Positions 16,764-25,578 of a stretch of 64,000 nucleotides of DNA are shown here, piece after piece. The position numbers and the translations under genes are program-made. Positions within the stretch are counted from its first letter, which is position 1. Every line of letters begins with the position of its first letter. The notes below the pieces were generated by a model. The model was not told where the DNA came from, searched no databases, and was given only the letters and a program-made list of their open reading frames with translations. Origin of the DNA: Mesobacterium_A hydrothermale (lineage in GTDB: Bacteria; Pseudomonadota; Alphaproteobacteria; Rhodobacterales; Rhodobacteraceae). The DNA lies in assembly GCF_035818635.1 (NCBI RefSeq), contig NZ_JAYLLH010000013.1, positions 1 through 64,000 on the forward strand, in the 5' to 3' direction.

Positions 16764-16797
16764 GGCCCGCGCCACCCCGGCGCGGGCCTTCTTTATT
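16764..16797 (+). terminator. Intercistronic terminator/attenuator between potF and potG
   Basis: A perfect 10-bp stem (GGCCCGCGCC, loop ACCCC) is followed by the T-rich tail TTCTTTATT. It ends 13 bases before the ATPase ATG. Partial termination would give the usual excess of binding protein over membrane components. Confidence 0.8.
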
Positions 16798-16809
16798 GCG
16801 GAGACATGA

Positions 16810-17934
16810 ATGGCCGTACCCGTCTTTGCCCCGTGGACCGATCCCGAGGAAAAACCGCTCATCCAGTTCCGAAACGTGACCAAGCGGTTCGGCGATTTCA
16901 CCGCGATCGAAGATCTGACGCTGGACATCTACGCCAAGGAATTCTTCGCCCTGCTGGGTCCGTCCGGCTGCGGCAAGACCACTCTGATGCGGATGCTGGC
17001 CGGGTTCGAAAACCCGACCGAAGGCAGTATCCTGCTGTCCGGGCAGGATATTTCCGGCGTGCCGCCGAACATCCGCCCCGTGAACATGATGTTCCAAAGT
17101 TATGCCCTGTTTCCCCACCTCTCGGTCTGGGAAAACATCGCGTTCGGCCTAAAGCGCGAATCCAAGGACAAGGCCCAGATCCACGCCCGGGTCGATGAAA
17201 TGCTGCGCCTGACGCGGCTGGAAAAATTCGCCCGCCGCAAGCCGCATCAGATTTCCGGTGGCCAGCGGCAGCGCGTGGCGCTGGCGCGGTCGCTGGCCAA
17301 GGCGCCGAAACTTCTGCTGCTGGACGAACCGCTGGGCGCGCTCGACAAGAAGCTGCGCCAGGACACCCAGTTCGAACTGATGGACATCCAGGAAAAGACC
17401 GGCACCACCTTCGTGATCGTGACCCACGACCAGGAAGAGGCGATGACCGTCGCCAGCCGCGTCGCCGTTATGGACGAAGGCAAGCTGATCCAGGTCGCCA
17501 CGCCCGCCGAAATCTATGAACAGCCCAATTCCGTCTACGTTGCCGATTTTATCGGCGAGGTGACGATCCTCGACGGTCACGGCACCCGCACAGACGACGG
17601 CTATGATATCGCCATCGGCGAAGGGCTGCCCACGCTGCGGGCCAAGACCTCGCACGATCTGGGTGCCGGCGGCAAGATGCATCTGGCGATCCGTCCCGAA
17701 AAAGTGGCGATCTCGGCGGAAAAGCCCACCGACCGGCCCAATGCGCTTCAGGGCAAGATCCTTGATATCGCTTATCTCGGCAACATCTCGACCTATCACG
17801 TCGAACTGCCGGGCGGCACGATCGTCAAGGCGCAAGAGGCCAACACCCGCCGTCTGTCCCGCCGCAGTTTCACATGGGAAGACACCGTCTGGCTCAGTTG
17901 GACCGACACCGCCGCCGTCGTGCTGGAGCGCTGA
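16810..17934 (+). CDS. potG: Polyamine ABC transporter ATP-binding protein (PotG/PotA)
   Basis: 374-residue ATPase of the CUT1/polyamine type. Walker A GPSGCGKTT, signature SGGQRQRVALARSLA, Walker B LLLLDEPLGALD and H-loop IVTHDQ are intact. A C-terminal TOBE-type regulatory domain begins near residue 240 (VADFIGEVTILDG) and carries LAIRPEKV. It couples ATP hydrolysis to import by the two following permeases and starts just after the attenuator hairpin. Confidence 0.9.
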   Translation: MAVPVFAPWTDPEEKPLIQFRNVTKRFGDFTAIEDLTLDIYAKEFFALLGPSGCGKTTLMRMLAGFENPTEGSILLSGQDISGVPPNIRPVNMMFQSYALFPHLSVWENIAFGLKRESKDKAQIHARVDEMLRLTRLEKFARRKPHQISGGQRQRVALARSLAKAPKLLLLDEPLGALDKKLRQDTQFELMDIQEKTGTTFVIVTHDQEEAMTVASRVAVMDEGKLIQVATPAEIYEQPNSVYVADFIGEVTILDGHGTRTDDGYDIAIGEGLPTLRAKTSHDLGAGGKMHLAIRPEKVAISAEKPTDRPNALQGKILDIAYLGNISTYHVELPGGTIVKAQEANTRRLSRRSFTWEDTVWLSWTDTAAVVLER

Positions 17935-17937
17935 GTC

Positions 17938-18828
17938 ATGCGGCGCTTCGTCCTCATCGCCATACCCTACACCTGGCTGGTGCTGCTGTTCTTGGTGCCG
18001 TTCCTGATCGTGCTGAAAATCAGCCTTTCGGACCTTGCCCTTGCCCGCCCGCCCTACATGCCACAGTTCGACCCGTCGGCAGGCTGGGCCGGGGTCAAGG
18101 ATTTCTTCAGCCAGCTCGATTTCGAAAACTTCGTTTTTCTGACGACAGACGATCTTTATTGGAAAGCCTATCTGTCCAGCCTCAAGATCGCGCTGATCTC
18201 GACCTTCGTAACCTTCCTCGTCGGCTATCCCATTGCCTATGGTATGGCGCGGGCGCCCGATGAATGGCGCCCGACACTGATGATGCTGGTGATCCTGCCG
18301 TTCTGGACCAGCTTCCTGATCCGGGTTTACGCCTGGATGGGCATCCTCAGCCAGGAGGGCCTGCTCAACCAGTTCCTGATATGGCTGGGGATCATCGACG
18401 ATCCGCTGATCATCCTGAATACGCAAAAGGCGGTCTATGTCGGCATCGTCTACACCTATCTGCCGTTCATGATCCTGCCGATCTACGCCGCTCTGGAAAA
18501 GCTCGACAGCTCGCTTCTGGAAGCGGCCGAAGACCTTGGCTGTTCGCGCTTCTCGGCGTTCTGGCTGGTCACATTCCCACTGTCCAAGACCGGCATCTTC
18601 GCCGGCTGTTTCCTTGTGTTCATCCCCGCATTGGGTGAAATCGTCATCCCCTACCTGCTGGGCGGCTCGGAAACCCTGATGATCGGCAAGGTCCTTTGGG
18701 AAGAATTCTTCAACAACCGTGACTGGCCGGTGGCCAGCGCCGTGGCGGTGATCCTGCTGATGATCCTGATCGTCCCGATCATCCTGTTTGAACGCAACGA
18801 ACAAAAGCAGCGCGAGGCCGACGGATGA
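17938..18828 (+). CDS. potH: Polyamine ABC transporter permease, PotH-type
   Basis: 296-residue inner-membrane permease with about six hydrophobic segments and a conserved coupling loop (EAAEDLGCSRFSAFWLVTFP). It follows the ATPase by 3 bases and overlaps the next permease by 4. The N-terminal helix and large periplasmic loop (residues 35-80) match PotH/PotB. Forms a heterodimer with the following PotI-like protein. Confidence 0.9.
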   Translation: MRRFVLIAIPYTWLVLLFLVPFLIVLKISLSDLALARPPYMPQFDPSAGWAGVKDFFSQLDFENFVFLTTDDLYWKAYLSSLKIALISTFVTFLVGYPIAYGMARAPDEWRPTLMMLVILPFWTSFLIRVYAWMGILSQEGLLNQFLIWLGIIDDPLIILNTQKAVYVGIVYTYLPFMILPIYAALEKLDSSLLEAAEDLGCSRFSAFWLVTFPLSKTGIFAGCFLVFIPALGEIVIPYLLGGSETLMIGKVLWEEFFNNRDWPVASAVAVILLMILIVPIILFERNEQKQREADG

Positions 18829-19643
18829 GACGTTTTTCCTGGTTCAACGCCACCTCGCTGACGCTGGGTTTCGCCTTCCTGTACCTGCCGATGATCATCC
18901 TGGTGATCTACAGCTTCAACGCGTCCAAGCTGGTCACGGTCTGGGCCGGGTTCAGCCCGAAATGGTATGGCGAACTGTTGCGCAACGAACAGATGCTGGA
19001 TGCCGCGTGGGTGACGGTGCGCGTGGCGTTCCTGTCGTCGACGCTGGCCACGCTGCTGGGCACCATGGGTGCCTATGTCCTGGTGCGCGGCGGGCGGTTC
19101 TATGGCCGGACGTTGTTCGGCGGCATGATCTATGCCCCCCTTGTCATGCCAGAGGTCATCACCGGCCTGTCATTGTTCCTGCTGTTCAAACCGATCTTCA
19201 GCCAGTTGGGCGTGCACACCATCGTACTGGCGCACGCCACCTTTTCCATGTGCTACGTGTCGGTGGTCGTGTCCTCGCGCCTTGTCACCTTTGACCGGTC
19301 GCTGGAAGAGGCCGCGCTGGATCTGGGCTGTTCCCCGTTCGAAGCATTCCGGCTGGTCACCCTGCCGATCATCGCACCGGCGGTGATCTCGGGCTGGCTT
19401 CTGGCGTTCACCCTGTCGCTGGACGATCTGGTCATCGCCAACTTCACCACCGGCCCCGGCGCCACCACCCTGCCGATGAAGATCTGGTCCGCGGTGCGTC
19501 TGGGCGTCAGCCCGGAAATCAACGCACTGTCGACCATCATGATCAGCCTGGTGACCATCGGGGTGGTCACTGCCTCGATTGTCTCTAAACGGGCCGCCGT
19601 CCGGCAAGCGCAGGAAGAGCAGGCCGCCGCGCGCGCCACATGA
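18825..19643 (+). CDS. potI: Polyamine ABC transporter permease, PotI-type
   Basis: 272-residue permease with six predicted membrane helices. The coupling helix is EEAALDLGCSPFEAFRLVTL, and LDDLVIANFTTGPGATTLP is typical of PotI/PotC. Start and stop overlap the neighbours by 4 bases each, so potH, potI and the oxidase gene are translationally coupled. Confidence 0.9.
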   Translation: MRRFSWFNATSLTLGFAFLYLPMIILVIYSFNASKLVTVWAGFSPKWYGELLRNEQMLDAAWVTVRVAFLSSTLATLLGTMGAYVLVRGGRFYGRTLFGGMIYAPLVMPEVITGLSLFLLFKPIFSQLGVHTIVLAHATFSMCYVSVVVSSRLVTFDRSLEEAALDLGCSPFEAFRLVTLPIIAPAVISGWLLAFTLSLDDLVIANFTTGPGATTLPMKIWSAVRLGVSPEINALSTIMISLVTIGVVTASIVSKRAAVRQAQEEQAAARAT

Positions 19644-20962
19644 GGCGGGTATACGAGCCCGCCGCCTATGGCCCGCAACAGGGCTGCTGGTGGGCCGACA
19701 CCATCGACGCGCCGGTCTGGGACAAGGTCCTGGGCGATCTGCGCGTCGATGTTGCCGTGATCGGCGGTGGCTTCACGGGTCTGTCCGCCGCGCTGCACCT
19801 TGCGCAGGACGGCATCGACGTCGCGGTTCTCGAGGCCGAAACGCCCGGATATGGCGCATCAGGCCGCAACGGCGGGTTCTGCTGTCTTGGTGGCTCCAAG
19901 GCCACGGACCGCATGATGATCAAGTCCGCGGGCCGCGACGCGGCGAAAGACTGGCACGCGACCGAGGTCGCGGCGGTCGACACCGTTGCCGGTCTGATCG
20001 ACACCCACAGCATGCAGGTGGATCGTCATTCCAACGGAGAGACCCTGCTGGCCCACAGCCCGCGTGCGGTGGCCGAATTGCGTGCCCGGGTGGACGAGGT
20101 GCGCGCCGACTACGGCGTCGACCCCGAACTGCTGGACCGCGATGCGCTGCGCGAACACGGGCTGGCCGGGCCGTTTCACGGCGCGCTGACCGTGCCGATC
20201 GGCTTTGCCCTGAACCCGCGGAAATACCATTCCGGCCTGGCCCGCGCCGCGCAGACCGCCGGTGCCCGGCTTTTTGCCCGGACCGCAGTGGGCGGCATCA
20301 CCCGCACCGGGGGCGCCTGGCGCCTGCGCAGCCACAATGGGACGATCACCGCCGATCGCGTCGTCATCGCCACGAATGGCTATTCGTCAGAAAACGTGCC
20401 CGATTGGTTGGGGGGCAGGTACCTGCCGGTTCAGTCCAGCGTGATCGTCACCCGGCCGCTAGGCTCTGACGAACAGGCGGCGCAGGGTTGGACCAGCGCG
20501 CAGATGGCCTACGATTCACGGATGTTGCTGCACTACTTCCGGCTGATGCCGGATGGCCGGTTCCTGTTCGGGATGCGGGGCGGTCTGCGCGCCACCCCCG
20601 GCGCCGAAGCCGCGATCCGCCGGAAAATCCGCGCCGATTTCCACACCATGTTTCCGGCCTGGCAGGATGTCGAGATCACCCACGATTGGTCCGGCCTTGT
20701 CTGCCTGATGCCGACCCTCGTCCCCTATGTTGGCCCCGTGCCGGACATGCCCGGGGTTTTCGCAGGCCTTGGCTATCACGGCAACGGCGTTGCCATGGGC
20801 AGCCACAGCGGTGTGATCCTGGCCGATCTGGTACAGGGGAAATCGTCCCGCGCACGCTATCCCGGTGTCCTGCGCCTCGTACCGAAACGCTTCCCGTTGG
20901 GCCGGTTCCGCCGCATGCTTCTGGCCCCGGCCTATACCATCGCCGGCCTGCTCGACCGCTGA
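19640..20962 (+). CDS. FAD-dependent amine oxidase, PuuB-like
   Basis: 440-residue DAO-family flavoprotein. The dinucleotide-binding motif is VAVIGGGFTGLSAALHLA near residue 38, with ASGRNGGF near residue 73 and a C-terminal FAD contact region (FAGLGYHGNGVAMGSHSG). Close relatives include gamma-glutamylputrescine oxidase PuuB. Overlap with potI suggests that imported polyamine, or its glutamyl derivative, is the substrate. No gamma-glutamylputrescine synthetase (puuA) is in the window, so direct oxidation of another amine is possible. Confidence 0.82.
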   Translation: MRRVYEPAAYGPQQGCWWADTIDAPVWDKVLGDLRVDVAVIGGGFTGLSAALHLAQDGIDVAVLEAETPGYGASGRNGGFCCLGGSKATDRMMIKSAGRDAAKDWHATEVAAVDTVAGLIDTHSMQVDRHSNGETLLAHSPRAVAELRARVDEVRADYGVDPELLDRDALREHGLAGPFHGALTVPIGFALNPRKYHSGLARAAQTAGARLFARTAVGGITRTGGAWRLRSHNGTITADRVVIATNGYSSENVPDWLGGRYLPVQSSVIVTRPLGSDEQAAQGWTSAQMAYDSRMLLHYFRLMPDGRFLFGMRGGLRATPGAEAAIRRKIRADFHTMFPAWQDVEITHDWSGLVCLMPTLVPYVGPVPDMPGVFAGLGYHGNGVAMGSHSGVILADLVQGKSSRARYPGVLRLVPKRFPLGRFRRMLLAPAYTIAGLLDR

Positions 20963-20990
20963 ACTCACGAAAAAATGCGGCAGCTGCGGC

Positions 20991-21034
20991 TTGCTCTTTG
21001 GCTCAGATCTGATACTTGATAAAAAAACTCAGAT
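20991..21034 (+). promoter_or_regulatory. Promoter region of the iron-binding-protein gene with TCAGATCTGA palindrome
   Basis: The AT-rich leader contains the perfect 10-base palindrome TCAGATCTGA (21003-21012) and a second CTCAGAT at 21028-21034. TTGCTC (20991) and TACTTG (21013) could serve as -35 and -10 boxes at 16-base spacing, which places the palindrome between them. Candidate operator for an iron-responsive regulator; identity unknown. Confidence 0.4.
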
Positions 21035-21049
21035 AACCGGAGTCCGCCA

Positions 21050-22075
21050 ATGCGCCTGTCCATTCTGCCTGCCCTGACCGCCCTGGCCCTGACCGCCCTG
21101 GCCCTGACCGCAACGACCCTCGCCGCGCAAGAGGTGAACATCTATTCCTCGCGTCATTACGACACCGATGAACGGCTGTATTCGGATTTCGAAGACGCGA
21201 CCGGCATCACCATCAACCGCATCGAAGGCAATGCCGACGAACTGATGGCCCGGCTTCAGGCCGAGGGGCGCAATTCCCCGGCGGATATCTTCCTGACCGT
21301 CGACACCTCGCGGCTGAAGCGCGCCAAGGACCTTGGCTTGTTGCAACCGATCGACAGCGCCGTTCTGGAACAGCGCATTCCCGCCAATCTGCAAGATGCC
21401 GACAATGCATGGTTCGGCTTTTCCCAGCGTGCGCGGATCTTCTTTTACAACAAGTCCGACGTGACCGATCCGCCGATGACCTACCTCGATATGGCCGACC
21501 CGAAATATCGGGGCATGATCTGTATCCGCTCGTCGGAAAACACCTATAACCAGACCCTGCTGGCCGCGATCATCACCAACCACGGGGCGGACGCGGCGCG
21601 CGCCTGGGCGCAGGGCGTGGTCGACAACATGGCCCGCCGTCCGCAGGGGGGCGACACCGACCAGTTGCGCGGGCTGGTGTCCGGCGAATGCGAAATCGCC
21701 GTGTCCAACACCTATTACTTCGCCCGTGCCCTGCGCACCAATGTCGACGGGATCACCGAAGGTCTGGACAACATCGGTTGGGTCTTCCCGTCGCAGAACG
21801 CCGAAGGCGCACATATGAACCTGTCGGGCGGGGGGGTGACGGTGCACGCACCGAACCGTGAAAACGCGATCAAGTTCCTGGAATACCTCGCCTCCGACCA
21901 GGCGCAGATCTATTTCTCGGCCGGGAATGACGAATACCCGGCTGTCGACGGCGTCCCGCTGGATGACGCGGTCAAGAAAATGGGCGCCTTCAAGCCCGAC
22001 ACCGTCGACCTGTCGAAGGTGGCCGAGAACCTGCCGGAGGCGCAGCGCATCTTCAACGCCGTCGGCTGGCGCTAA
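21050..22075 (+). CDS. Ferric-iron ABC transporter substrate-binding protein (FutA/FbpA family)
   Basis: 341-residue periplasmic protein with a repetitive Ala/Leu/Thr signal peptide ending near TLAAQE. VNIYSSRHYDTDERLYSDFE is the family N-terminal motif with the iron-facing His/Tyr, and SNTYYFARAL carries the paired tyrosines expected for Fe(III). No permease or ATPase gene adjoins it; the next gene is an unrelated exporter. The partner importer must be encoded elsewhere, or the protein serves a shared one. GGAG lies just before the ATG. Confidence 0.85.
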   Translation: MRLSILPALTALALTALALTATTLAAQEVNIYSSRHYDTDERLYSDFEDATGITINRIEGNADELMARLQAEGRNSPADIFLTVDTSRLKRAKDLGLLQPIDSAVLEQRIPANLQDADNAWFGFSQRARIFFYNKSDVTDPPMTYLDMADPKYRGMICIRSSENTYNQTLLAAIITNHGADAARAWAQGVVDNMARRPQGGDTDQLRGLVSGECEIAVSNTYYFARALRTNVDGITEGLDNIGWVFPSQNAEGAHMNLSGGGVTVHAPNRENAIKFLEYLASDQAQIYFSAGNDEYPAVDGVPLDDAVKKMGAFKPDTVDLSKVAENLPEAQRIFNAVGWR

Positions 22076-22087
22076 GCCTGCCGCCGG

Positions 22088-22112
22088 ACCGGGCGCCGCG
22101 CGCGCCCGGTTT
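22088..22112 (+). terminator. Hairpin after the iron-binding-protein gene
   Basis: A perfect 9-bp stem (ACCGGGCGC, 5-base loop) is followed by TT and a C-run. It starts 13 bases after the stop codon. Likely transcription end, although the T-tract is short. Confidence 0.55.
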
Positions 22113-22237
22113 CCCCCTCCCCTTGTCAGGCGCGCCCGCGCATTGCCTTCCCCCGGTCCCCGGTCTTAACTGGCCGCGACCATGACACCGCACGCTGCAT
22201 CCCCGACCGGCACGCCCGCCCCGACCTGGGCCCCCGC

Positions 22238-23173
22238 ATGACCGCGCCCACGCCCCTGACCGCGAACAGGCGAGCGCGGATCGAAGGCCATCTTGCGATG
22301 CTGCTGTTTTCGGTCATCGTTGCCGGGTCCAATTCCTTTGGAAAACTCATCGCGGGCGATATCGACCCCGCAGCCCTGACCGCCGTCCGCTTTGCGCTGG
22401 GCGCCGTGCTGCTGGGAGCGGGGCTGGCCGCGACGGGGCGGCTGAATCCCGCGCATTTCCGCGCGCCGTGGCGCTATCTGCCGTTGGGTGCGGCCTATGC
22501 CACCTTCTTCGTGCTGATGTTCGAAGCGCTGAAAACCACCTCTCCAGTCTCGACCTCGGCGATTTTCACCATGATGCCTTTCATCGCCGCGCTGATGGGC
22601 TGGGTGCTGTTTCGTCAGCGCAACGCGCCCTTGGTCTGGGTGGCGTTGATGATCGGGGCATTCGGGGCGCTTTGGGTGGTCTTTCGCGGCTCGCTTTCGG
22701 CGTTCCTCGGCTTCGGGCTGGGCCGGGGCGAACTTTTGTACCTGATCGGCACCGCCGCCCATGCGGCCTATGCCGTCCTCGTCCCGCACCTGCGGAGGGG
22801 CGAACCGGTCTACGCGGTCTCGCTGGGGGTCGCGGTCAGTGGTGCGGCGATCCTGATGGTGATGTTCTTCCCCCACATCACCGCCACCAACTGGGCGGCG
22901 CTGCCGCTGCGGGTCTGGGTCGTGCTGGCCTATCTTGCGATCCTCGCGGGCATCGGAACCTTCTCGCTCGTCACCCTCGCAGCCCAGCGCCTGACTCCGG
23001 CCAAGGTGACCGCCTACACCTACCTGACCCCGTTCTGGGTGGTCCTGATGGAGATGGTGTTGGGCAATGGCGTGCCCACGTTTGCGGTCTTGCTGGGGGG
23101 TGTGCCAATCATTCTGGCGCTGATCCTGCTGTTCTACGAATCCGAGCGCCCGCAGCAGCGGCAAAAGGCGTGA
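22238..23173 (+). CDS. EamA/DMT-family transporter
   Basis: 311 residues with ten predicted membrane helices in two EamA halves. The first half has SNSFGKLIAGDIDPAALTAV and the second AYTYLTPFWVVLMEMVLG, which is the conserved second-domain signature. Members export metabolites or amino acids, but the substrate cannot be inferred here. It is convergent with arsJ (37 bases between stops). Confidence 0.82.
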   Translation: MTAPTPLTANRRARIEGHLAMLLFSVIVAGSNSFGKLIAGDIDPAALTAVRFALGAVLLGAGLAATGRLNPAHFRAPWRYLPLGAAYATFFVLMFEALKTTSPVSTSAIFTMMPFIAALMGWVLFRQRNAPLVWVALMIGAFGALWVVFRGSLSAFLGFGLGRGELLYLIGTAAHAAYAVLVPHLRRGEPVYAVSLGVAVSGAAILMVMFFPHITATNWAALPLRVWVVLAYLAILAGIGTFSLVTLAAQRLTPAKVTAYTYLTPFWVVLMEMVLGNGVPTFAVLLGGVPIILALILLFYESERPQQRQKA

Positions 23174-23210
23174 TCCCGGCATCACCGCAGAGGCCGGTCG
23201 ATCCCGCGGG

Positions 23211-24488
23211 CTACGCGCCGGGCTGAAGGGACGTGGCCCGCAAGCGGCCAGAGATCACCGCCGCCAGCGCCACCATCCCCGCCGCCGTGCCCAGCACCAG
23301 CGGCAACCCGCCCAGCTGATAGGTCAGCCCGGACAGAACCGTGCCCGCCAGCCGTCCGCCTGCGTTCGCCATGTAGTAGAACCCCACATCCATCGTCACC
23401 CGCTCTGATCGGGTGAACGCAAGGATCAGGTAGGAATGAAGCGACGAATTGATAGCGAACAGCGCCCCGAACACCAAAAGCCCCGCCACCAGCGTTACCG
23501 TCAGCCACGCCTGCGGTTCGGGCGACACCCACGCTGCCACGGTCAGCACCGCGGGCACCACGAACAGCGCGGCGGCCCAACTGCGCGCGGCGTGGATCAG
23601 GTCTGCCTCTGGCCGGGACGCAGCGCGCAGGATCCCCGGCGCGCTGGCCTGCACAGCCCCGTACAGGATGATCCACCCCGCCATGAACGTCCCGATCAGG
23701 AAGAACGCCGCGCGGTTCCCGGCCTCTGACCCGTCCGACAGCACGGCGTAGAAATAGACCGGGATGCCGACGACGAACCAGACATCCCGCGCCCCGAACA
23801 GGAACACCCGCGCGGCCGACAGCCAGTTCACGTTGGCGGATTTCGAAAACACCTCGGAAAACTTCGCCCCCTTGCGGCCCCGTGGCAGGCCCGGCGGCAT
23901 GGCAAGAACGACGGCCACAAGGATCACCGCCAGCACCACCGCCATCGCCAGCACCGCCCAGACAAACCCCAGCGTGGCCAGCAAGGCGGCCCCCAGCAGG
24001 AACCCCACGCCTTTGACCGCGTTCTTCGATCCGGTCAGCACCGCGACCCAGCGGAATAGCCCGCCCTGGCCCGAAGGTGCCAGCAGCTTGACCGCCGATT
24101 TCGACGACATCTTGGCCAGGTCCTTGGCCACGCCACTGACCCCCTGCACCCCCATGACAAAGGCGACCGACACCCCCACGGCCCAGCCCGGATCCAGTTG
24201 CGACAGCGCCAGCAGCGCCCCCACCTGCAACCCAAGCCCGGCATACAGCGTCGCGGTCAGCCCGAACCGCGCCGCGATCCAGCCCGCTGACAGGTTGGTG
24301 ACCATCCCGGCGATTTCATACAGCACGAACAGATAGGCCAGTTGCACCGCGCTGAATCCCAGCGTGTGGAAATGCAGCAGTACCAGCATCCGCAGCGCGC
24401 CATCGGTCAGCATGAAGGCCCAATAGGCCGCCGTGACGGCGACATAGGCCGACAGGCCCTCGGGTCTGGCAGGGGCGGGGGCGGTCAT
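23211..24488 (-). CDS. arsJ: ArsJ, MFS organoarsenical (1-arseno-3-phosphoglycerate) exporter
   Basis: 425-residue major-facilitator protein with about twelve membrane helices, recognised as ArsJ (MLTDGALRMLVLLHFHTLGF near the N-terminus, GVAKDLAKMSSKSAVKLL in the middle). ArsJ exports 1-arseno-3-phosphoglycerate made by the partner GAPDH, which removes arsenate without prior reduction. It is the third gene of a minus-strand operon after arsRC and gapdh, separated from gapdh by a 91-base spacer with tandem repeats. Confidence 0.9.
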   Translation of the reverse strand: MTAPAPARPEGLSAYVAVTAAYWAFMLTDGALRMLVLLHFHTLGFSAVQLAYLFVLYEIAGMVTNLSAGWIAARFGLTATLYAGLGLQVGALLALSQLDPGWAVGVSVAFVMGVQGVSGVAKDLAKMSSKSAVKLLAPSGQGGLFRWVAVLTGSKNAVKGVGFLLGAALLATLGFVWAVLAMAVVLAVILVAVVLAMPPGLPRGRKGAKFSEVFSKSANVNWLSAARVFLFGARDVWFVVGIPVYFYAVLSDGSEAGNRAAFFLIGTFMAGWIILYGAVQASAPGILRAASRPEADLIHAARSWAAALFVVPAVLTVAAWVSPEPQAWLTVTLVAGLLVFGALFAINSSLHSYLILAFTRSERVTMDVGFYYMANAGGRLAGTVLSGLTYQLGGLPLVLGTAAGMVALAAVISGRLRATSLQPGA

Positions 24489-24531
24489 CGGGTCGCCTTT
24501 CGCGTGGTGGGGGTCATATGTCGGTCATGCG

Positions 24532-24564
24532 CATGGAATGTGCATCGAATGTGCATGGGATGTG
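24532..24564 (+). repeat. Three tandem 11-bp repeats between gapdh and arsJ
   Basis: CATGGAATGTG, CATCGAATGTG and CATGGGATGTG lie head to tail, each differing by one base from the first. They occupy the non-coding spacer of the arsenate operon. Function unknown; they could arise by slippage or act as a protein-binding array. Confidence 0.75.
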
Positions 24565-24579
24565 CCCCCGGTTTTCCGG

Positions 24580-25578
24580 TCACAAAGACCCGCCCACCAT
24601 CAGCGCCACATCCACCAGCCGGTGGGCATAGCCCATCTCGTTGTCATACCAGGCATAGACCTTGACCTGCGTGCCATTGACCACCATCGTCGACGGCGCG
24701 TCGATGATGCTGGACCGTGTGTCGTTGGTGTAATCGGTCGATACCAGCGGCCGTTCCTCGTAGCCCAGAATGCCCTGCAATTCCCCTTCCGACGCGGCCT
24801 TGAACAGCGCGTTGACCTCTGCTGCCGTGGTGGCGCGCTCAACTTCGAACACGCAGTCCGTCAGCGATGCATTCAGCAGCGGTACCCGCACCGCATGGCC
24901 GTTCAGGCGACCCGTAAGTTCCGGATAAATCAGCGTAATCGCCGTGGCCGATCCGGTCGTTGTCGGGATCAGAGAGTTCAGTGCAGACCGTGCCCGGCGC
25001 AGGTCTTTCGCGGGCCGGTCGACGATGGTCTGGGTGTTGGTCACGTCGTGGATCGTGGTGATCGAACCGTGCTTGATCCCAAGGTTTTCGTGGATCACCT
25101 TCACCACCGGCGCAAGGCAGTTGGTGGTGCAGCTTGCGGCGGTGACAATGGTGTGGGCTGTGGGATCATAAGTTCCTGTATTCACACCGTAAACGATATT
25201 CGCTGTCGGCCCGTCCTTGACCGGGGCCGACACCACGACCTTTTTCACCCCGGCGGCGAAATAGGGGGCAAGCTTGGCTTCGGACTTGAAGACACCGGTA
25301 CAGTCGATCACGACGTCAACCCCGTCCAGCGGCAGGTCAGACAGCGTCCGCGTCCCGATGAAGGGCAGGCGGGTGCCGTCGATGGTGACGCTGTCGTCGT
25401 CATGGCTGAACGTGGCGTGCCAGCGGCCATGCACGGTGTCGAATTCCAGCAGGTGCGCGTGCATCTCGGGGTCGCCCACCGCATCGTTGATCCAGGCGAT
25501 TTTCGCGCCGCGGTCCAGCAGCGGTTTCAACGCCAGCTTGCCGATCCGGCCCAGGCCGTTCACTGCGTAAGTGGTCAT
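24580..25578 (-). CDS. gapdh: ArsJ-associated glyceraldehyde-3-phosphate dehydrogenase
   Basis: 332-residue GAPDH. NAD-binding motif VNGLGRIGKLALKPLL, catalytic C150 (AASCTTNCLAP) and WYDNEMGYAHR near the C-terminus are all present. In ars operons this enzyme uses arsenate in place of phosphate to give 1-arseno-3-phosphoglycerate, the ArsJ substrate. Its start overlaps the arsRC stop by 4 bases, which supports a dedicated detoxification paralogue over the housekeeping glycolytic gene. Confidence 0.9.
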   Translation of the reverse strand: MTTYAVNGLGRIGKLALKPLLDRGAKIAWINDAVGDPEMHAHLLEFDTVHGRWHATFSHDDDSVTIDGTRLPFIGTRTLSDLPLDGVDVVIDCTGVFKSEAKLAPYFAAGVKKVVVSAPVKDGPTANIVYGVNTGTYDPTAHTIVTAASCTTNCLAPVVKVIHENLGIKHGSITTIHDVTNTQTIVDRPAKDLRRARSALNSLIPTTTGSATAITLIYPELTGRLNGHAVRVPLLNASLTDCVFEVERATTAAEVNALFKAASEGELQGILGYEERPLVSTDYTNDTRSSIIDAPSTMVVNGTQVKVYAWYDNEMGYAHRLVDVALMVGGSL

